Source: Synechococcus sp. Nb3U1 (GTDB lineage: Bacteria; Cyanobacteriota; Cyanobacteriia; Thermostichales; Thermostichaceae). From it: a stretch of DNA of 64,000 nt. The notes below the pieces were generated by a model. That model was given only the letters and a program-made list of their open reading frames with translations, had not been told where the DNA came from and made no database searches. This document shows, piece by piece, positions 51,610 through 61,543 of this stretch; position 1 is the first letter of the stretch; each line of letters starts with the position of its first letter. The position numbers were made by a program, and so were the translations under genes. The stretch covers positions 1,584,079-1,648,078 of the forward strand of contig NZ_JAKFYQ010000001.1 of the NCBI RefSeq assembly GCF_021533835.1, in the 5' to 3' direction.

Positions 51610-52674
51610 ATGAGCCTGACTCTCTCGCCAGAACTGCAAGCCCGACTGGCCCAACCGCTAGATATTGGTGGGGTAAAGGTGGATAGCCGCGTGTTTCAGG
51701 CACCGTTGTCGGGGGTGACGGATAAGGTTTTTCGAGGCTTGGTGCGTCGTTTGGCCCCCGAGAGCGTGGTTTACACCGAAATGGTGAATGCGACAGGGTT
51801 GCACTACGCCCGCGATTTGCCCCGCATCATGGAAGTGGGGGAGGGGGAGGCTCCGATCGGCATTCAACTGTTTGACTGTCGACCTCACTTTTTGGCGGAA
51901 GCGGCCCGCATGGCGGTAGACGAAGGGGCAACCATCGTCGATATCAACATGGGCTGCCCGGTGAACAAGATCACCAAAAATGGCGGTGGCTCTTCGTTGT
52001 TAAAGGATCCGGACATGGCTGCCCGCATTGTGGAGGCGGTGGTGGCGGCGGTAAATGTGCCCGTCACGGTCAAAACTCGCTTGGGCTGGTCGGATCAAGA
52101 GATTACGATTTTGGATTTTGCCCATCGTTTGCAGGAGGCAGGAGCCCAGCTGCTGACCTTGCATGGTCGTACCCGCGCCCAAGGTTTTAACGGAACTGCC
52201 CGTTGGGACTGGATCCGCCGAGTGAAGCAACACCTGCACGTTCCGGTGATCGCCAATGGAGATATTTTCTCGGCGGCAGCAGCGGTGAAATGCCTCGAGG
52301 AAACCGGAGCGGATGGGGTGATGTGCTCACGCGGCACCATGGGTTACCCCTTTTTGGTGGGGGAAGTGGATCACTTCCTCAAAACTGGGCAAGAAAAGCC
52401 AGCCCCAACTCCCCTGGATCGCATTCAAATGGCTTTAGAACACCTGCGCGGCCTCTGGGAATATAAGGGAGAACGCGGGATCCGCCAGGCCCGTAAGCAC
52501 ATGACCTGGTATATCAAGGACTTTGCCGGGGCCTCCCAATTTCGCGCCCTGTTGTGCCGCATTGAAACCTTGCAAGAAGGGGAAGCTCTACTGCTGCAAG
52601 CCATGGAACGCTGCCAAGAGGGATCCCAGGGTAACAAGGATAACCAGGATACAGCCTTTTCCAGCGTTACCTGA
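51610..52674 (+). CDS. tRNA-dihydrouridine synthase (DusB-like), C-terminus altered by a MITE
   Basis: Dus enzymes reduce uridines in the D loop of tRNA with FMN and NADPH. The 354-residue protein has FQAPLSGVTDKVFRGLVRRL, VDINMGCPVNKITKNGGGSSLL with the catalytic Cys, VTVKTRLGW, LTLHGRTRAQGF, and VIANGDIFSA. Its last eight codons (TAFSSVT and stop) come from a MITE whose left end starts at 52650, so the natural stop codon has been displaced. The altered tail is outside the catalytic barrel and may be harmless. It lies downstream of rpmG-rpsR on the same strand. Confidence 0.93.
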   Translation: MSLTLSPELQARLAQPLDIGGVKVDSRVFQAPLSGVTDKVFRGLVRRLAPESVVYTEMVNATGLHYARDLPRIMEVGEGEAPIGIQLFDCRPHFLAEAARMAVDEGATIVDINMGCPVNKITKNGGGSSLLKDPDMAARIVEAVVAAVNVPVTVKTRLGWSDQEITILDFAHRLQEAGAQLLTLHGRTRAQGFNGTARWDWIRRVKQHLHVPVIANGDIFSAAAAVKCLEETGADGVMCSRGTMGYPFLVGEVDHFLKTGQEKPAPTPLDRIQMALEHLRGLWEYKGERGIRQARKHMTWYIKDFAGASQFRALLCRIETLQEGEALLLQAMERCQEGSQGNKDNQDTAFSSVT

Positions 52675-52766
52675 TATAGGAGAATATAGCAGATTCAGCT
52701 CAATCCCTTGCTCCATAAGGTTTTTTGCCTAGCTCAAGAGCCTGTGTAAAGTCGGAAAAGGCTGTA
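52650..52766. mobile_element. MITE-like inverted-repeat element (copy 2, 117 bp)
   Basis: Same family as 33364-33474 but inverted. Its terminal repeats share 13 bases, TACAGCCTTTTCC and GGAAAAGGCTGTA. Reading its complement beside copy 1 shows shared blocks ACTTTACxCAGGC, AGGCAAAAAA, GCAAGGGA and AACGCTGGAAAA. It is inserted at the 3' end of the Dus gene and provides that gene's stop codon. TA flanks both ends. Confidence 0.85.
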
Positions 52767-52870
52767 ATACTGATCCTGTTCTGGATCTGCTCTCTTCTGA
52801 ATCTCTGCCAAAGTTGCCTGAAGGATCCCGTAGTTGTGGATCTCAAGATTTGACTGCACCTCATTGAGAC

Positions 52871-54085
52871 TCAAGACTCATGAGGACTGGAAGACCGAGA
52901 AACACTGTAAGTGCGTCCTCGCCAAGACCGGGGCCGACTGAGAGCAGACAGAACAATCCTTAACACTGCCAAGGGATCCGCCAGAGGGGAAAGCCAGAAC
53001 GTCCAGGGGGGATCCTGATAAGAACCCCGAATGCCCGCAAGCAACCTAAACCGGAAGGCGATCAGCCCCAGGTTCAACCCCAGCAACAACGACTCCGTTA
53101 GGGAGAAGGGAAGCCCTATCCCGGCTGCGCCCAATAACCCCAAAACTGTTACCCAAGGGATCCCTTGCGTAAGAACCAGCAGAACCACATCTCCCCACAA
53201 CTGTGGGGCTGGGGTCGCATCTTTCAAATCCAGCGAACGACCCCATTCCCTCCAGGTTTCCCTGAAAGAAGTATACATGCGCACCTTGAGCAAATGCCGA
53301 CCATCCCAAAAGCCCACTTTGAAGCCCGCTACCGCGATCTGCCGGACCAAGGTCACATCATCACAAAACGAGGCCCGTGCCACTGTGTAGCCGTCCATAG
53401 ATTCCAGTACCGACCGCCGCACCAGCATACATTGCCCATTAGCCATCGTCCGTTCCGGGAGAGTGGCGGGATCCCCTGCTGCCCCGTAGCGATAAATCAG
53501 GGTGACCAAAAGAGCCGGTTGCAGCCAGCCTTCTCCCCAGTGCTGCAAGATAAACTGCGGTGCCAAGGTGATTAGGTCAAACCCTTGGTTTTGAGCGGTT
53601 TCCAGCAAGCGCTCCACCAACCCTGGCTGCGGGCGGGTATCGGCATCGATGCCCAAGATCCACTCAGAAGTGGGATCCGACTTGAGAAACCCGTAGTGCA
53701 AGGCCCAGGGGCGACCCACCCATCCCGTTGGCAAAGGATCATCCGTGACCAGCCGAAAGCGGGGATCCCGTGTGGCCATCGCCCAAACCTTCTCCGGGGT
53801 TCCATCTTGAGAGCGGCTATCCACCACCAGCACCTCCCGCAGAGCGGATCCCTGAGCATGCAGACCCTGTAAACAGGGATCGATCCGCTCCGCTTCATTC
53901 AAGGTGGGCACGATCACGCTTACCGAGCCGGGCAGAGCGGGAAAATCGGGTGGATCCGCTGGCAAAGGGGCAGGCCGACGCAACGAGGGTAATAGGCGGG
54001 CCAACAAAACCAACACCATCGGCACCTGCAACACCAGCACAGTCAGGGCCAGCGCATCGAATGTCCAACCAGGGATCCCGTTCAT
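52871..54085 (-). CDS. Family 2 glycosyltransferase, membrane-bound (carotenoid/hopanoid type)
   Basis: One N-terminal span (TFDALALTVLVLQVPMVLVLL) precedes a GT-A domain: VSVIVPTLNEAERIDPCL, the DxD-like GIDADTRPQPG, and GQCMLVRRSVLESMDGY; C-terminal spans follow. The segment TGWVGRPWALHYGF is characteristic of the CruC/CruG carotenoid glycosyltransferases and HpnB relatives. A role in carotenoid glycoside (myxol-type) synthesis is thus plausible but unproved. The open frame reaches 54193; ATG 54085 has GGAGAAG immediately upstream and is the better start (404 residues). Confidence 0.82.
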   Translation of the reverse strand: MNGIPGWTFDALALTVLVLQVPMVLVLLARLLPSLRRPAPLPADPPDFPALPGSVSVIVPTLNEAERIDPCLQGLHAQGSALREVLVVDSRSQDGTPEKVWAMATRDPRFRLVTDDPLPTGWVGRPWALHYGFLKSDPTSEWILGIDADTRPQPGLVERLLETAQNQGFDLITLAPQFILQHWGEGWLQPALLVTLIYRYGAAGDPATLPERTMANGQCMLVRRSVLESMDGYTVARASFCDDVTLVRQIAVAGFKVGFWDGRHLLKVRMYTSFRETWREWGRSLDLKDATPAPQLWGDVVLLVLTQGIPWVTVLGLLGAAGIGLPFSLTESLLLGLNLGLIAFRFRLLAGIRGSYQDPPWTFWLSPLADPLAVLRIVLSALSRPRSWRGRTYSVSRSSSPHES

Positions 54086-54611
54086 AATCTTCTCCGAGAA
54101 ACCGCATCCCCTTGTGGGTGCGGTTGTTGACATCGATTTACTCCTGCAGCCCTTACACGGGTTTTCTACAACCGTGTCCTCCTCCAGAACCAAGAGCTCC
54201 TCAGGCTAACACGGACAACTCATATCCCCAATAAACAGGAGAGCATCCCCCAAAACAGGCCACCCCCCGGTACAACAAACAGCCAACCTTGGCCCAGGTA
54301 GTGGGATCCGAGCCGATCGGAAAGCAACTCCGGCTGTAGCACTGTACCCTGTTTTGCCTGCCGACCCTGTCCCCATGCCTAGAGGGGATCACCAGGCTGC
54401 AAAACCTGCTCCTAGGTGATCAGGCTGCGCCGACTCAAAAAGACTTGCTGCTTTTCCCACCGTGATATTCCCGCATTTATACTCGCCAACAGGGGGTCTG
54501 GTCTGAAAATCGGGATCCCATCGCGTAAGGCGGTCAAGGCCAACCAGGGACTGGTGAGACTCACAGCTCTAATGGTATGCTAGATCTCCGCTACAGTTTC
54601 TCTTTCCAGCC
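54086..54611. other. Divergent spacer between the glycosyltransferase gene and rpsT
   Basis: A 526-base region with promoters for both flanking genes presumed. It contains an inverted repeat GATCACC (54387-54393) / GGTGATC (54415-54421) of unclear meaning and a TATGCT hexamer near 54575, 30-40 bases before rpsT, which may be its -10 box. No gene is recognised. Confidence 0.4.
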
Positions 54612-54914
54612 ATGCCACGCATCAAATCTGCCATTAAGCGCGTTCAGATCGCAGAGCGTAATCGGTTGCGCAACAAGGCCACCAAGGCAACGGTGCGCGG
54701 TCTGATGAAGAAAGTGCTCTCTCTGTCGGATGCCTACGCCGCCAACCAACAGCAAGAAACTCTGCAAGAAATTCAATCAGCCATGAGCGCGGCCTTCAGC
54801 CGCATCGACAAAGCGGCTAAAACCGGCGTGTTGCACAAGAACACGGCGGCCCGTCGTAAGGCTCGCCTGGCCCGGGTGGTGAAATTGGCCACGGCCTCCG
54901 CAGGAGCTTCTTAG
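54612..54914 (+). CDS. rpsT: 30S ribosomal protein S20
   Basis: S20 is a primary 16S rRNA-binding protein. The 100 residues begin MPRIKSAIKRVQIAERNRLRN and end with GVLHKNTAARRKARLARVVK, both family hallmarks; the protein is strongly basic and all-helical. It is a single-gene unit behind a long spacer. Confidence 0.97.
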   Translation: MPRIKSAIKRVQIAERNRLRNKATKATVRGLMKKVLSLSDAYAANQQQETLQEIQSAMSAAFSRIDKAAKTGVLHKNTAARRKARLARVVKLATASAGAS

Positions 54915-54982
54915 ACCTAAGCCTTTGCTCAACGACCCTGTAAGGTTTTGGGAATTGCTGAGAAGGCCGATATTAGCCGACA

Positions 54983-55831
54983 TTACAGGTGGCGAAGCCC
55001 GGCCATAAGGCCCTGACACACCCCGACAAGAAAGTCTCGATCCAGGGTTTTTAGGCTGTCGCTGAGCTTGTGGTAGTGGGGGTTGCGCAGATCGGCGGTA
55101 TCGGTGACCAAAACGGCTCGATAGCCCTCATCCCAGAAGGGAGCGTGATCGCTGCGCCGAGTACTGGGAACCATCCACCCTCGCTGCCCGACAGGCAGCC
55201 ACTGGCAAGGGATCCCGACTTTGTTCATGCTCCTTTGAAGGCGCAGCAAATCCGGCAGTGTCAACCAGTTGCCGATCAGACCGATGTAATCCCCCCGATC
55301 TGGGTAGAACCGCTCCAGTCCGGCAGGGTAGCGTTGTGAACCTGCCGTTGGATCCCGGTAGCCCACCATCTCCAACGACAGCATCAGCCGCAGGGGCTGC
55401 CCTTGCCGTTTGAGAAATTGTGCGTAGGCGGTACTGCCCACCAGACCGCGTTCCTCCAGATCAAAGGCCACCAGCCAAAGGGGGGAACAGGGGGGATCCT
55501 GGGCAAAATCTCGGGCCAGCTCCAGCAAAACTGCTACACCACTGGCATTGTCATCCGCTCCGGGAGATTCTGGCACCGCATCAAAATGTGCCCCGATCAG
55601 AATCGGATCCCGTCTTGGGTTGGATCCCGGCAATTTCAAGATCCAATTGCCATGAGTGCGACGAAAGTACTCAAACCGAAATTCTTCTAGGGATCCCCAC
55701 TGAGACAACTGTTCCTCGACATACTGCTCCACCTGACGATGGCCCAAAGGCGACCAATCGGGATCCCGCGGACGAGCCACTTGCTCCAAATGGCCTTCTA
55801 GGCGATGTTTGAGCGCCTCAACCTCTGTCAT
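54983..55831 (-). CDS. M28-family zinc aminopeptidase-like protein
   Basis: A 282-residue peptidase M28 protein with metal ligands visible in IGAHFDAVPESPGADDNASGVAVLLELA (His and Asp), LVAFDLEERGLVGSTAYAQ (Glu pair), SLEMVGYRDP, and TDTADLRNPHYHKLSDSL (last His). No signal peptide is seen, so it probably acts in the cytoplasm on small peptides. It lies 4 bases after the HAD gene on the same strand and is likely co-transcribed. Confidence 0.88.
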   Translation of the reverse strand: MTEVEALKHRLEGHLEQVARPRDPDWSPLGHRQVEQYVEEQLSQWGSLEEFRFEYFRRTHGNWILKLPGSNPRRDPILIGAHFDAVPESPGADDNASGVAVLLELARDFAQDPPCSPLWLVAFDLEERGLVGSTAYAQFLKRQGQPLRLMLSLEMVGYRDPTAGSQRYPAGLERFYPDRGDYIGLIGNWLTLPDLLRLQRSMNKVGIPCQWLPVGQRGWMVPSTRRSDHAPFWDEGYRAVLVTDTADLRNPHYHKLSDSLKTLDRDFLVGVCQGLMAGLRHL

Positions 55832-55834
55832 CCC

Positions 55835-56620
55835 CTAGCTCACAGGTTTGGAATTGGGGTTGAAAAACTGGGCATGCACTTGTTGGGCCAGCTCTAGGGT
55901 GAAATAGCGATGGGATCCCGCCGTTCCCCTTAACACCTGAAAGGGCTCCCCCGGTTCACCAAGATGATCCAGCACCAGAGCCGCCCCGGAAAACACCTGC
56001 GCTTGGGTATAGCCATTTACCGTCACCACGGTTGGGATCCCAGCCTGTTGAGCAGAAAGTAGCCCATTGTGGGAGTCTTCAAAAGCTAGACAATCCTGTG
56101 GGCGCAGGCCCATAGTTTCCAGGGTGTAGTGATAAATATCCGGGGCAGGCTTCTTGGCGGGAACGATATCTCCGGCGGCAATCACCTCAAACCACTGCAA
56201 GCTCTCCGGTAGGGTGTGCTCTAGCAAGGCCGTGACATTTTCAGGGGTGGTGGTGGTGGCAATGGCCAACCGGATCCCGGCGGTTTTCGCCTCCTGTAAA
56301 AAGCGCTTGACCCCAGTTCGCAAGGGGATCCCACCCTGGGCCAATAGAGCGGTGTAGTGGCGGGTTTTAGCCTTATGCAGCCGGGCAATTAGGTCTGTCA
56401 AGTCTGACCCTTGCGGGAGCGGAGGGTGTTCCGTGTCGATGAAGTGGCGGATCCGCTCTTTGCCCCCGGTCACAGCCAGCAACTGGCCGTACAGTTCCAC
56501 CGACCACTGCCAATCTAGGCCTGCCTCCGTGAAAGCCGCATTAAAGGCGACACGATGGCCATCTCGCTCCGTATCCGCCAGAGTACCGTCCACATCGAAG
56601 ATCAAAGCTTGCAGTTGCAT
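55835..56620 (-). CDS. HAD-superfamily hydrolase, CbbY-like
   Basis: Motif I LIFDVDGTLADTERDGHRVAFN, motif II IATTTTPENV, the motif III Lys in VPAKKPAPDIYHYTLETMG and motif IV LAFEDSHNGLLSAQQAG identify a subfamily IA HAD phosphatase. The cap region and overall match resemble CbbY/CBBY, which dephosphorylates xylulose-1,5-bisphosphate, a misfire product and inhibitor of Rubisco, in photosynthetic organisms. The start is ATG 56620 (MQLQALIF); ATG 56635 is in frame upstream. Substrate assignment is inferred. Confidence 0.85.
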   Translation of the reverse strand: MQLQALIFDVDGTLADTERDGHRVAFNAAFTEAGLDWQWSVELYGQLLAVTGGKERIRHFIDTEHPPLPQGSDLTDLIARLHKAKTRHYTALLAQGGIPLRTGVKRFLQEAKTAGIRLAIATTTTPENVTALLEHTLPESLQWFEVIAAGDIVPAKKPAPDIYHYTLETMGLRPQDCLAFEDSHNGLLSAQQAGIPTVVTVNGYTQAQVFSGAALVLDHLGEPGEPFQVLRGTAGSHRYFTLELAQQVHAQFFNPNSKPVS

Positions 56621-56674
56621 CGGCCAACGATCCAAAAGGGCGACCCCATGTTACCGCAGCTGGGAGATCCCCAT

Positions 56675-59473
56675 TCAAACCCGGGCTTTAGGCGTGATCT
56701 TCAAAATGGCGGAACGGGATCCGGCTTGGGCGGCGCCATTGCCCTGGGGATCCTTGGTAGTGTTAGGAGTGTTGGTGGTCGTTCGCGTCCGCGGGACAGA
56801 GTCCTTAGCTTTCTGGGCTTGGCCGGCGGTGCTTTTGCGGGCACTGCTGGGGGTAGCTTTGGCCTTGGTGGTGCTTTTCCCCTGGGTTTTGCTTGCAGAT
56901 TGGCTGGCACTGGCTTTGGCTGCTGAGCGCCCTTTCCCTTTGGAGCTCCCTTCTTTTTCCGCCAGCACCTGTAGAGCAATCTCTAGAGTGGCTTCTTCGG
57001 CGGGCATCTCTTTTGGTAGAGAGGCATTCACCTTGCCATGCTTGACGTACAACCCATAGGGGCCGTTGTGCAAATTGACCGGCTCCCCGTCGTCGGGATG
57101 GGATCCCAGCTCCCGCAGGGGTTTGGCAGATCCACGTCCGCGACCCTTTTTGGGTTGGGCAAGCAGCTCTAAGGCCCGCTCAAAGTCCACAGTCAGTACA
57201 TCGTCACCAGCAGGTAGAGAGCGGAAATCCCCATCACAAACCACATAGGGGCCGAAGCGACCAATGCCCGCCTGCACTTTTTTCCCCGACTCTGGGTGTT
57301 CGCCAAGGGTGCGGGGCAAGCTGAGCAACCCCAACGCGATCTCTGGGGTAACCTGATCTGGCTTCAGCCCCTTGGGGAGGGAAGTGCGCTTGGGTTTTTT
57401 ATTGTCTTCCGAGACATCTCCCAACTGTACATAGGGGCCATAGGGGCCCTGCGGCACCACATAAACCGGCTCTTGGGTTTCCGGGTGAAAGGTGATGGGT
57501 TTGGGGCCTTCCTGCTTGAGTTTGATCAGCTCCACCACCTGCTCTTCGCTCAAATCGGCGGGTGGAATATCCTCCGGCAGATTGGCGCGCACCTCTCCGG
57601 TGCCATTTTCCACGGCCACATAGGGGCCATAGGGACCGATGCCGATTTTGACGGGCAAGTTCTCCAGCTGAATGGAGCGGGCCAACCCAGAATCAATTTC
57701 CGACTCGCGGGCCTTCACCTGCCCCTCTAGACCTTGCTCCCCCAAAAAGAAATGGCGCAAATAGGGCAACCACTCCGCCTGCCCGGAGGCAATGTCGTCT
57801 AGGGTTTGCTCCATCTTGGCGGTGAAACGGGTGTTCACCAGATCGGGGAAGTGTTTTTCCAACAGGTCGGTGACGGCGAAGGCGGTATAGGTAGGCACCA
57901 GAGCGTTGCCCATCGGTTTGACGTAGCCCCGACTGACGATGGTGTTGAGGATGGTGGCGTAGGTGCTAGGGCGGCCAATCCCTTCACTTTCTAACACCTT
58001 AACCAACGAGGCTTCCGTAAAACGGGCCGGGGGCTGGGTTTCGTGGCCAACGGGTTCTAGCTTCTGACATTCGGGATGATCCCCTTGGCGCAAGAGGGGC
58101 AAATGCACTTCCCGATCTTCGAGGGCGGCATCGGGGTCGTCGGATCCCTCCACGTAGGCGCGGAAAAAGCCAGGAAAATCAATGCGCTTGCCGCTGGCCC
58201 GAAAGACCGCATCTTCCACCCCAATCAAGACGGTAGTGTGGGTTTGCCGTGCCTCTGCCATTTGGCTGGCGACGGTGCGCTTCCAGATTAGGTCATAGAG
58301 GGCCAGCTCCTGACCCGAAAGGGGGGTTTGGTTGGGCAGGCGAAATTCGGATCCGGCGGGACGAATGGCTTCGTGGGCTTCCTGGGCCCCTTTGGCTTTG
58401 GTGGTGTACTGACGGGGTTTGGGGCTGAGGTATTCCTTGCCGTACATGGATGACACACAGGCACGGGCGGCACTGATGGCCTGATCCGACAGATGCACCG
58501 AGTCAGTACGCATGTAGGTGATATAGCCCTCTTCGTAGAGCTTTTGGGCGATGCGCATCGTCTGTTGGGCTGACAGGTGCAACTTGCGGTTGGCCTCCTG
58601 CTGCAGCGTGGAGGTGGTAAAGGGAGGGGCAGGCTTGCGGGTGGAGGGGCGCTCTTCCACCGAGCTAACGATCCAGGTTTTGCTCAAGAGTCGAGCGTGT
58701 AGGGCTTCTGCTTGAGCCTGATCCAGCAGCACTACATCCCGCCCAGCGGCTATTTGGCCCGTATTTTCATCGAAGTCCTGTCCGGTGGCCAGACGTTTGC
58801 CGGCGAGGTTCACCAGCTCCGCTGGAAAAGGGGTTTGGTTTTGCCGCAGCTCCGCCCTTAGATCCCAATAGGATCCCTTTTTGAAGGCCCGCCGTTGCCG
58901 CTCCCGATCCACCAAGAGCTTGACCGCCACCGACTGTACCCGCCCTGCCGAAAGTTTGGGGGCAATTTTTTTCCAGAGCAGCGGCGATAGGGTGTAACCC
59001 ACCAGGCGATCTAGAATGCGGCGGGTTTCTTGGGCTCGTACCAGTTGCTCATCCACCTCACGGCAGTTTTGCAGCGCCTGTTGAATCGCCTCGCGGGTGA
59101 TCTCGTGGAAGACCATGCGGCGGGTGGGTACTTTGGGTTTTAAGATTTGTTGCAGGTGCCAGCTAATGCTCTCCCCTTCTCGGTCTTCGTCTGTGGCCAG
59201 AATCAGTTCATCAGCTTTTTTCAGGGCATCCTTCAGTTCTTTGACGACCTTCCTCTTATCTTTGGGGATCACGTAGAGGGGCTCAAAATCCGCCCGCACA
59301 TTCACCCCCAGACGGCTCCAGTCTTCCCCCTTCACCTCCTCTGGAATCTCGGCTGCCGAATCGGGCAGATCCCGCACATGCCCCATTGAGGCCTGCACCT
59401 CATAGCCAGCGGGCAAGAACCCCCGGATGGTACGGGCTTTGGTGGGAGATTCGACGATGACAAGCTTGGACAT
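56675..59473 (-). CDS. topA: DNA topoisomerase I
   Basis: TopA relaxes negative supercoils. From ATG 59473 ([20 protein letters not shown]) the 932-residue protein has the Toprim metal site [16 protein letters not shown], the catalytic tyrosine region [15 protein letters not shown], and [15 protein letters not shown]. The C-terminal third consists of GPYGPYV-type beta repeats (at least four), instead of Cys4 zinc fingers, and ends in a Lys/Ala/Ser-rich tail of about 90 residues, typical of cyanobacterial and actinobacterial TopA. The frame extends 24 codons upstream to 59545. Confidence 0.96.
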   Translation of the reverse strand: MSKLVIVESPTKARTIRGFLPAGYEVQASMGHVRDLPDSAAEIPEEVKGEDWSRLGVNVRADFEPLYVIPKDKRKVVKELKDALKKADELILATDEDREGESISWHLQQILKPKVPTRRMVFHEITREAIQQALQNCREVDEQLVRAQETRRILDRLVGYTLSPLLWKKIAPKLSAGRVQSVAVKLLVDRERQRRAFKKGSYWDLRAELRQNQTPFPAELVNLAGKRLATGQDFDENTGQIAAGRDVVLLDQAQAEALHARLLSKTWIVSSVEERPSTRKPAPPFTTSTLQQEANRKLHLSAQQTMRIAQKLYEEGYITYMRTDSVHLSDQAISAARACVSSMYGKEYLSPKPRQYTTKAKGAQEAHEAIRPAGSEFRLPNQTPLSGQELALYDLIWKRTVASQMAEARQTHTTVLIGVEDAVFRASGKRIDFPGFFRAYVEGSDDPDAALEDREVHLPLLRQGDHPECQKLEPVGHETQPPARFTEASLVKVLESEGIGRPSTYATILNTIVSRGYVKPMGNALVPTYTAFAVTDLLEKHFPDLVNTRFTAKMEQTLDDIASGQAEWLPYLRHFFLGEQGLEGQVKARESEIDSGLARSIQLENLPVKIGIGPYGPYVAVENGTGEVRANLPEDIPPADLSEEQVVELIKLKQEGPKPITFHPETQEPVYVVPQGPYGPYVQLGDVSEDNKKPKRTSLPKGLKPDQVTPEIALGLLSLPRTLGEHPESGKKVQAGIGRFGPYVVCDGDFRSLPAGDDVLTVDFERALELLAQPKKGRGRGSAKPLRELGSHPDDGEPVNLHNGPYGLYVKHGKVNASLPKEMPAEEATLEIALQVLAEKEGSSKGKGRSAAKASASQSASKTQGKSTTKAKATPSSARKSTAGQAQKAKDSVPRTRTTTNTPNTTKDPQGNGAAQAGSRSAILKITPKARV

Positions 59474-59861
59474 GATGATGTTGGGAGTAATCGACTCAGC
59501 CTGTTCTGCTCCCCTGCGGTGGGGATCCAGTTCGGTACAGCGCACCCTACACCCTAAAGGTGCTCAGGGATCATTGGTTGCTTTTCTGGAGCGTAGCAAG
59601 TCTATTTGCACTTGACTAGCGGTTGCAGCTTTTTCCGGCCTTGTGGCCGTCGCGTCGTCACATGAGCGGTACGGGCTACTGCAACGAATCTGGGTAGGGG
59701 CATGCTGTTGCGACTGCACAGCGGGAGGGAACTCCTTACCTGTTAGAGTTCGTACAGGATAACCCCCTAGGAGATTTTGGGCTGCCTCAGAACCTCTGTG
59801 AAGTGGGAAAAGCTGTAGGGGTGATCACTCTAAAAAGTTTGCCCTCCTCTAGCCCCTCCAC
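59474..59861. other. Spacer between topA and the VOC gene with TIR-like ends
   Basis: Within this divergent region TGCAGCTTTTTCC (59624-59636) and GGGAAAAGCTGTA (59805-59817) form imperfect inverted ends resembling the MITE terminal repeats. The right end (CTGTGAAGTGGGAAAAGCTGTA, written here in parts) parallels GTGTAAAGTCGGAAAAGG of copy 2, but the interior is unrelated. It could be a diverged or larger cousin element. Confidence 0.4.
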
Positions 59862-60293
59862 ATGACTATGAAACTGCACCATTTTTCGATTCGTGCTGCT
59901 GACATTTTCCGATCCATTGCCTTTTATGAGGGGCTAGGATTTGCCATCGAGGAACGCTTTACCACGGGCATGACCCTTGCCTGCTGGATGGTGGGGCCGT
60001 GGGGACGGTTGGAGTTGCTGCAGGTGCCCGAGCCTCACCCTGCCCCGGATCCCTTTGGGGATCCCCACTATGTGGGCTATTACCATCCCTCCATCGAAAT
60101 CGGCTCTGAGTGGGGATCCCTGTCTGCCTATTTGGAACGTCTACAAGCGCGGGTACCGTTACAGATCCTTCTCTCCCCCCATCCGCAACAGATTGGCCCA
60201 CAAACCTATCAAGTGGCCTTCATCGCCGATCCGGATGGCCTGCCGATAGAGTTGCTCTACCCCCAGGGATCCCCTGAAATGGAGCAGGGCTAA
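59862..60293 (+). CDS. VOC/glyoxalase-fold protein
   Basis: A 143-residue single-chain VOC protein with two beta-alpha-beta units: KLHHFSIRAADIFRSIAFYE and, at the C-terminus, VAFIADPDGLPIELLYPQ with the typical metal-ligand Glu; His is present in the first module (HHF). The family includes glyoxalase I and dioxygenases; the substrate is unknown. Alternative ATG 59868 (MKLHHF) may be the true start. Confidence 0.82.
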   Translation: MTMKLHHFSIRAADIFRSIAFYEGLGFAIEERFTTGMTLACWMVGPWGRLELLQVPEPHPAPDPFGDPHYVGYYHPSIEIGSEWGSLSAYLERLQARVPLQILLSPHPQQIGPQTYQVAFIADPDGLPIELLYPQGSPEMEQG

Positions 60294-60467
60294 TGGGTTG
60301 CCTAACCCAGGGGATCATCCGCTGATCTACGTGGGGTCGCGAAGAGTCAAACAAGACTCAAAAGAGATATCCAGGATCTAGGGATTTGGGAAGAAGGGGC
60401 ACCCTTGGGGCTAAGCTGGTAAAGCCTTACTAGCAAACCTTTTCGAAACCTGCTGGCAAGTGGATTC

Positions 60468-61481
60468 ATGAAGGCTCAACTTCCGGTCACCATCTTGACG
60501 GGCTTTTTGGGGAGTGGCAAAACCACACTGCTCAAACGCATTTTGCAGGAGGAGCATGGGTTGCGCATTGGTGTGATCCTGAATGAATTTGGCGAAATTT
60601 CTATTGATGGCGAGCTGGTGAATATGCCCCCAGAAGGGCTAATGCAACTGAGCAATGGTTGTCTGTGCTGCACGGTACGAGACGACTTTGAACGGGCGGC
60701 GCGAGAACTGCTCAAGCGCACCGAAGAGTTGGACTATTTAGTAGTGGAAACCAGTGGTGTAGCGGATCCCAGGCAGGTGACCGAGCTGTTTGTGCAGAGG
60801 GCTTTTCACGAAGATCTGCGCTTGGATGGGGTGGTGACGTTGGTGGATGGCCCCGAATATTGGCATAATTTTCAGCACTCCCAAACCGCAGCCCATCAAA
60901 TTAGCAGCGCCGATATTTTGTTGCTTAACAAAGTGGATTTGATTACAGAAGCAGAACGGGATCGGATTGTGTCGGATGTGCGTCGCTACAACCCGGATGC
61001 TCCATGCCTGCTCACCACCCACGCCCAGGTGCCCTTGGCTCGCATTTTAGATGTCCATGCCTTTCAGCCGGAGCTATGGGATCCCCATACAGAGACAGAA
61101 GACCCTCATCCTCTCCATCCCAAGGGCTCCCCGCTGCTGACGCCAACAGATGAGCACCACCACAGCCATCACCTGCAGGAAGACGGGATCCAATCGGTGA
61201 GTTTTCAACTGCAGCAACCGTTGGATCTGGCAGAATTTCAAGAATGGCTACAAGATCTGCCGGATAATATTTTTCGAGCCAAAGGGGTGTTGTGGATTCT
61301 GGATGAGCCCCAGCGGGTGATTTTCCATCAGGTGGGCCATCGCCAAACCCTGTTTCTGGAGAGAGACTGGGATCCCAATGAGCCGCGTTTGTCGAAAATT
61401 GTCTTGATTGGCAAAGGCTTACAACGAGAACCTCTGGCGGCTGGGCTAAAGCAAGTTTGTAGAGCAGCGGCTACCCTCTAA
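60468..61481 (+). CDS. CobW/COG0523 G3E GTPase (metallochaperone)
   Basis: Walker [16 protein letters not shown], the metal-binding [11 protein letters not shown] (CxCC), the ETSGVADP segment, the GTP-specific LLNKVDL, and a His-rich linker ([11 protein letters not shown], about residue 220) identify a COG0523 GTPase of the zinc/cobalt class. Such proteins deliver metals, often zinc under Zur control; no Zur box was recognised in the 174-base spacer upstream. It has a C-terminal CobW_C domain. Which metal and client are unknown. Confidence 0.9.
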   Translation: MKAQLPVTILTGFLGSGKTTLLKRILQEEHGLRIGVILNEFGEISIDGELVNMPPEGLMQLSNGCLCCTVRDDFERAARELLKRTEELDYLVVETSGVADPRQVTELFVQRAFHEDLRLDGVVTLVDGPEYWHNFQHSQTAAHQISSADILLLNKVDLITEAERDRIVSDVRRYNPDAPCLLTTHAQVPLARILDVHAFQPELWDPHTETEDPHPLHPKGSPLLTPTDEHHHSHHLQEDGIQSVSFQLQQPLDLAEFQEWLQDLPDNIFRAKGVLWILDEPQRVIFHQVGHRQTLFLERDWDPNEPRLSKIVLIGKGLQREPLAAGLKQVCRAAATL

Positions 61482-61543
61482 AAGGTGTCAATCTTTTTGG
61501 ATGCTTTCTACCTCTTTTTCATCTGACTTACCCGCAGAACCCT

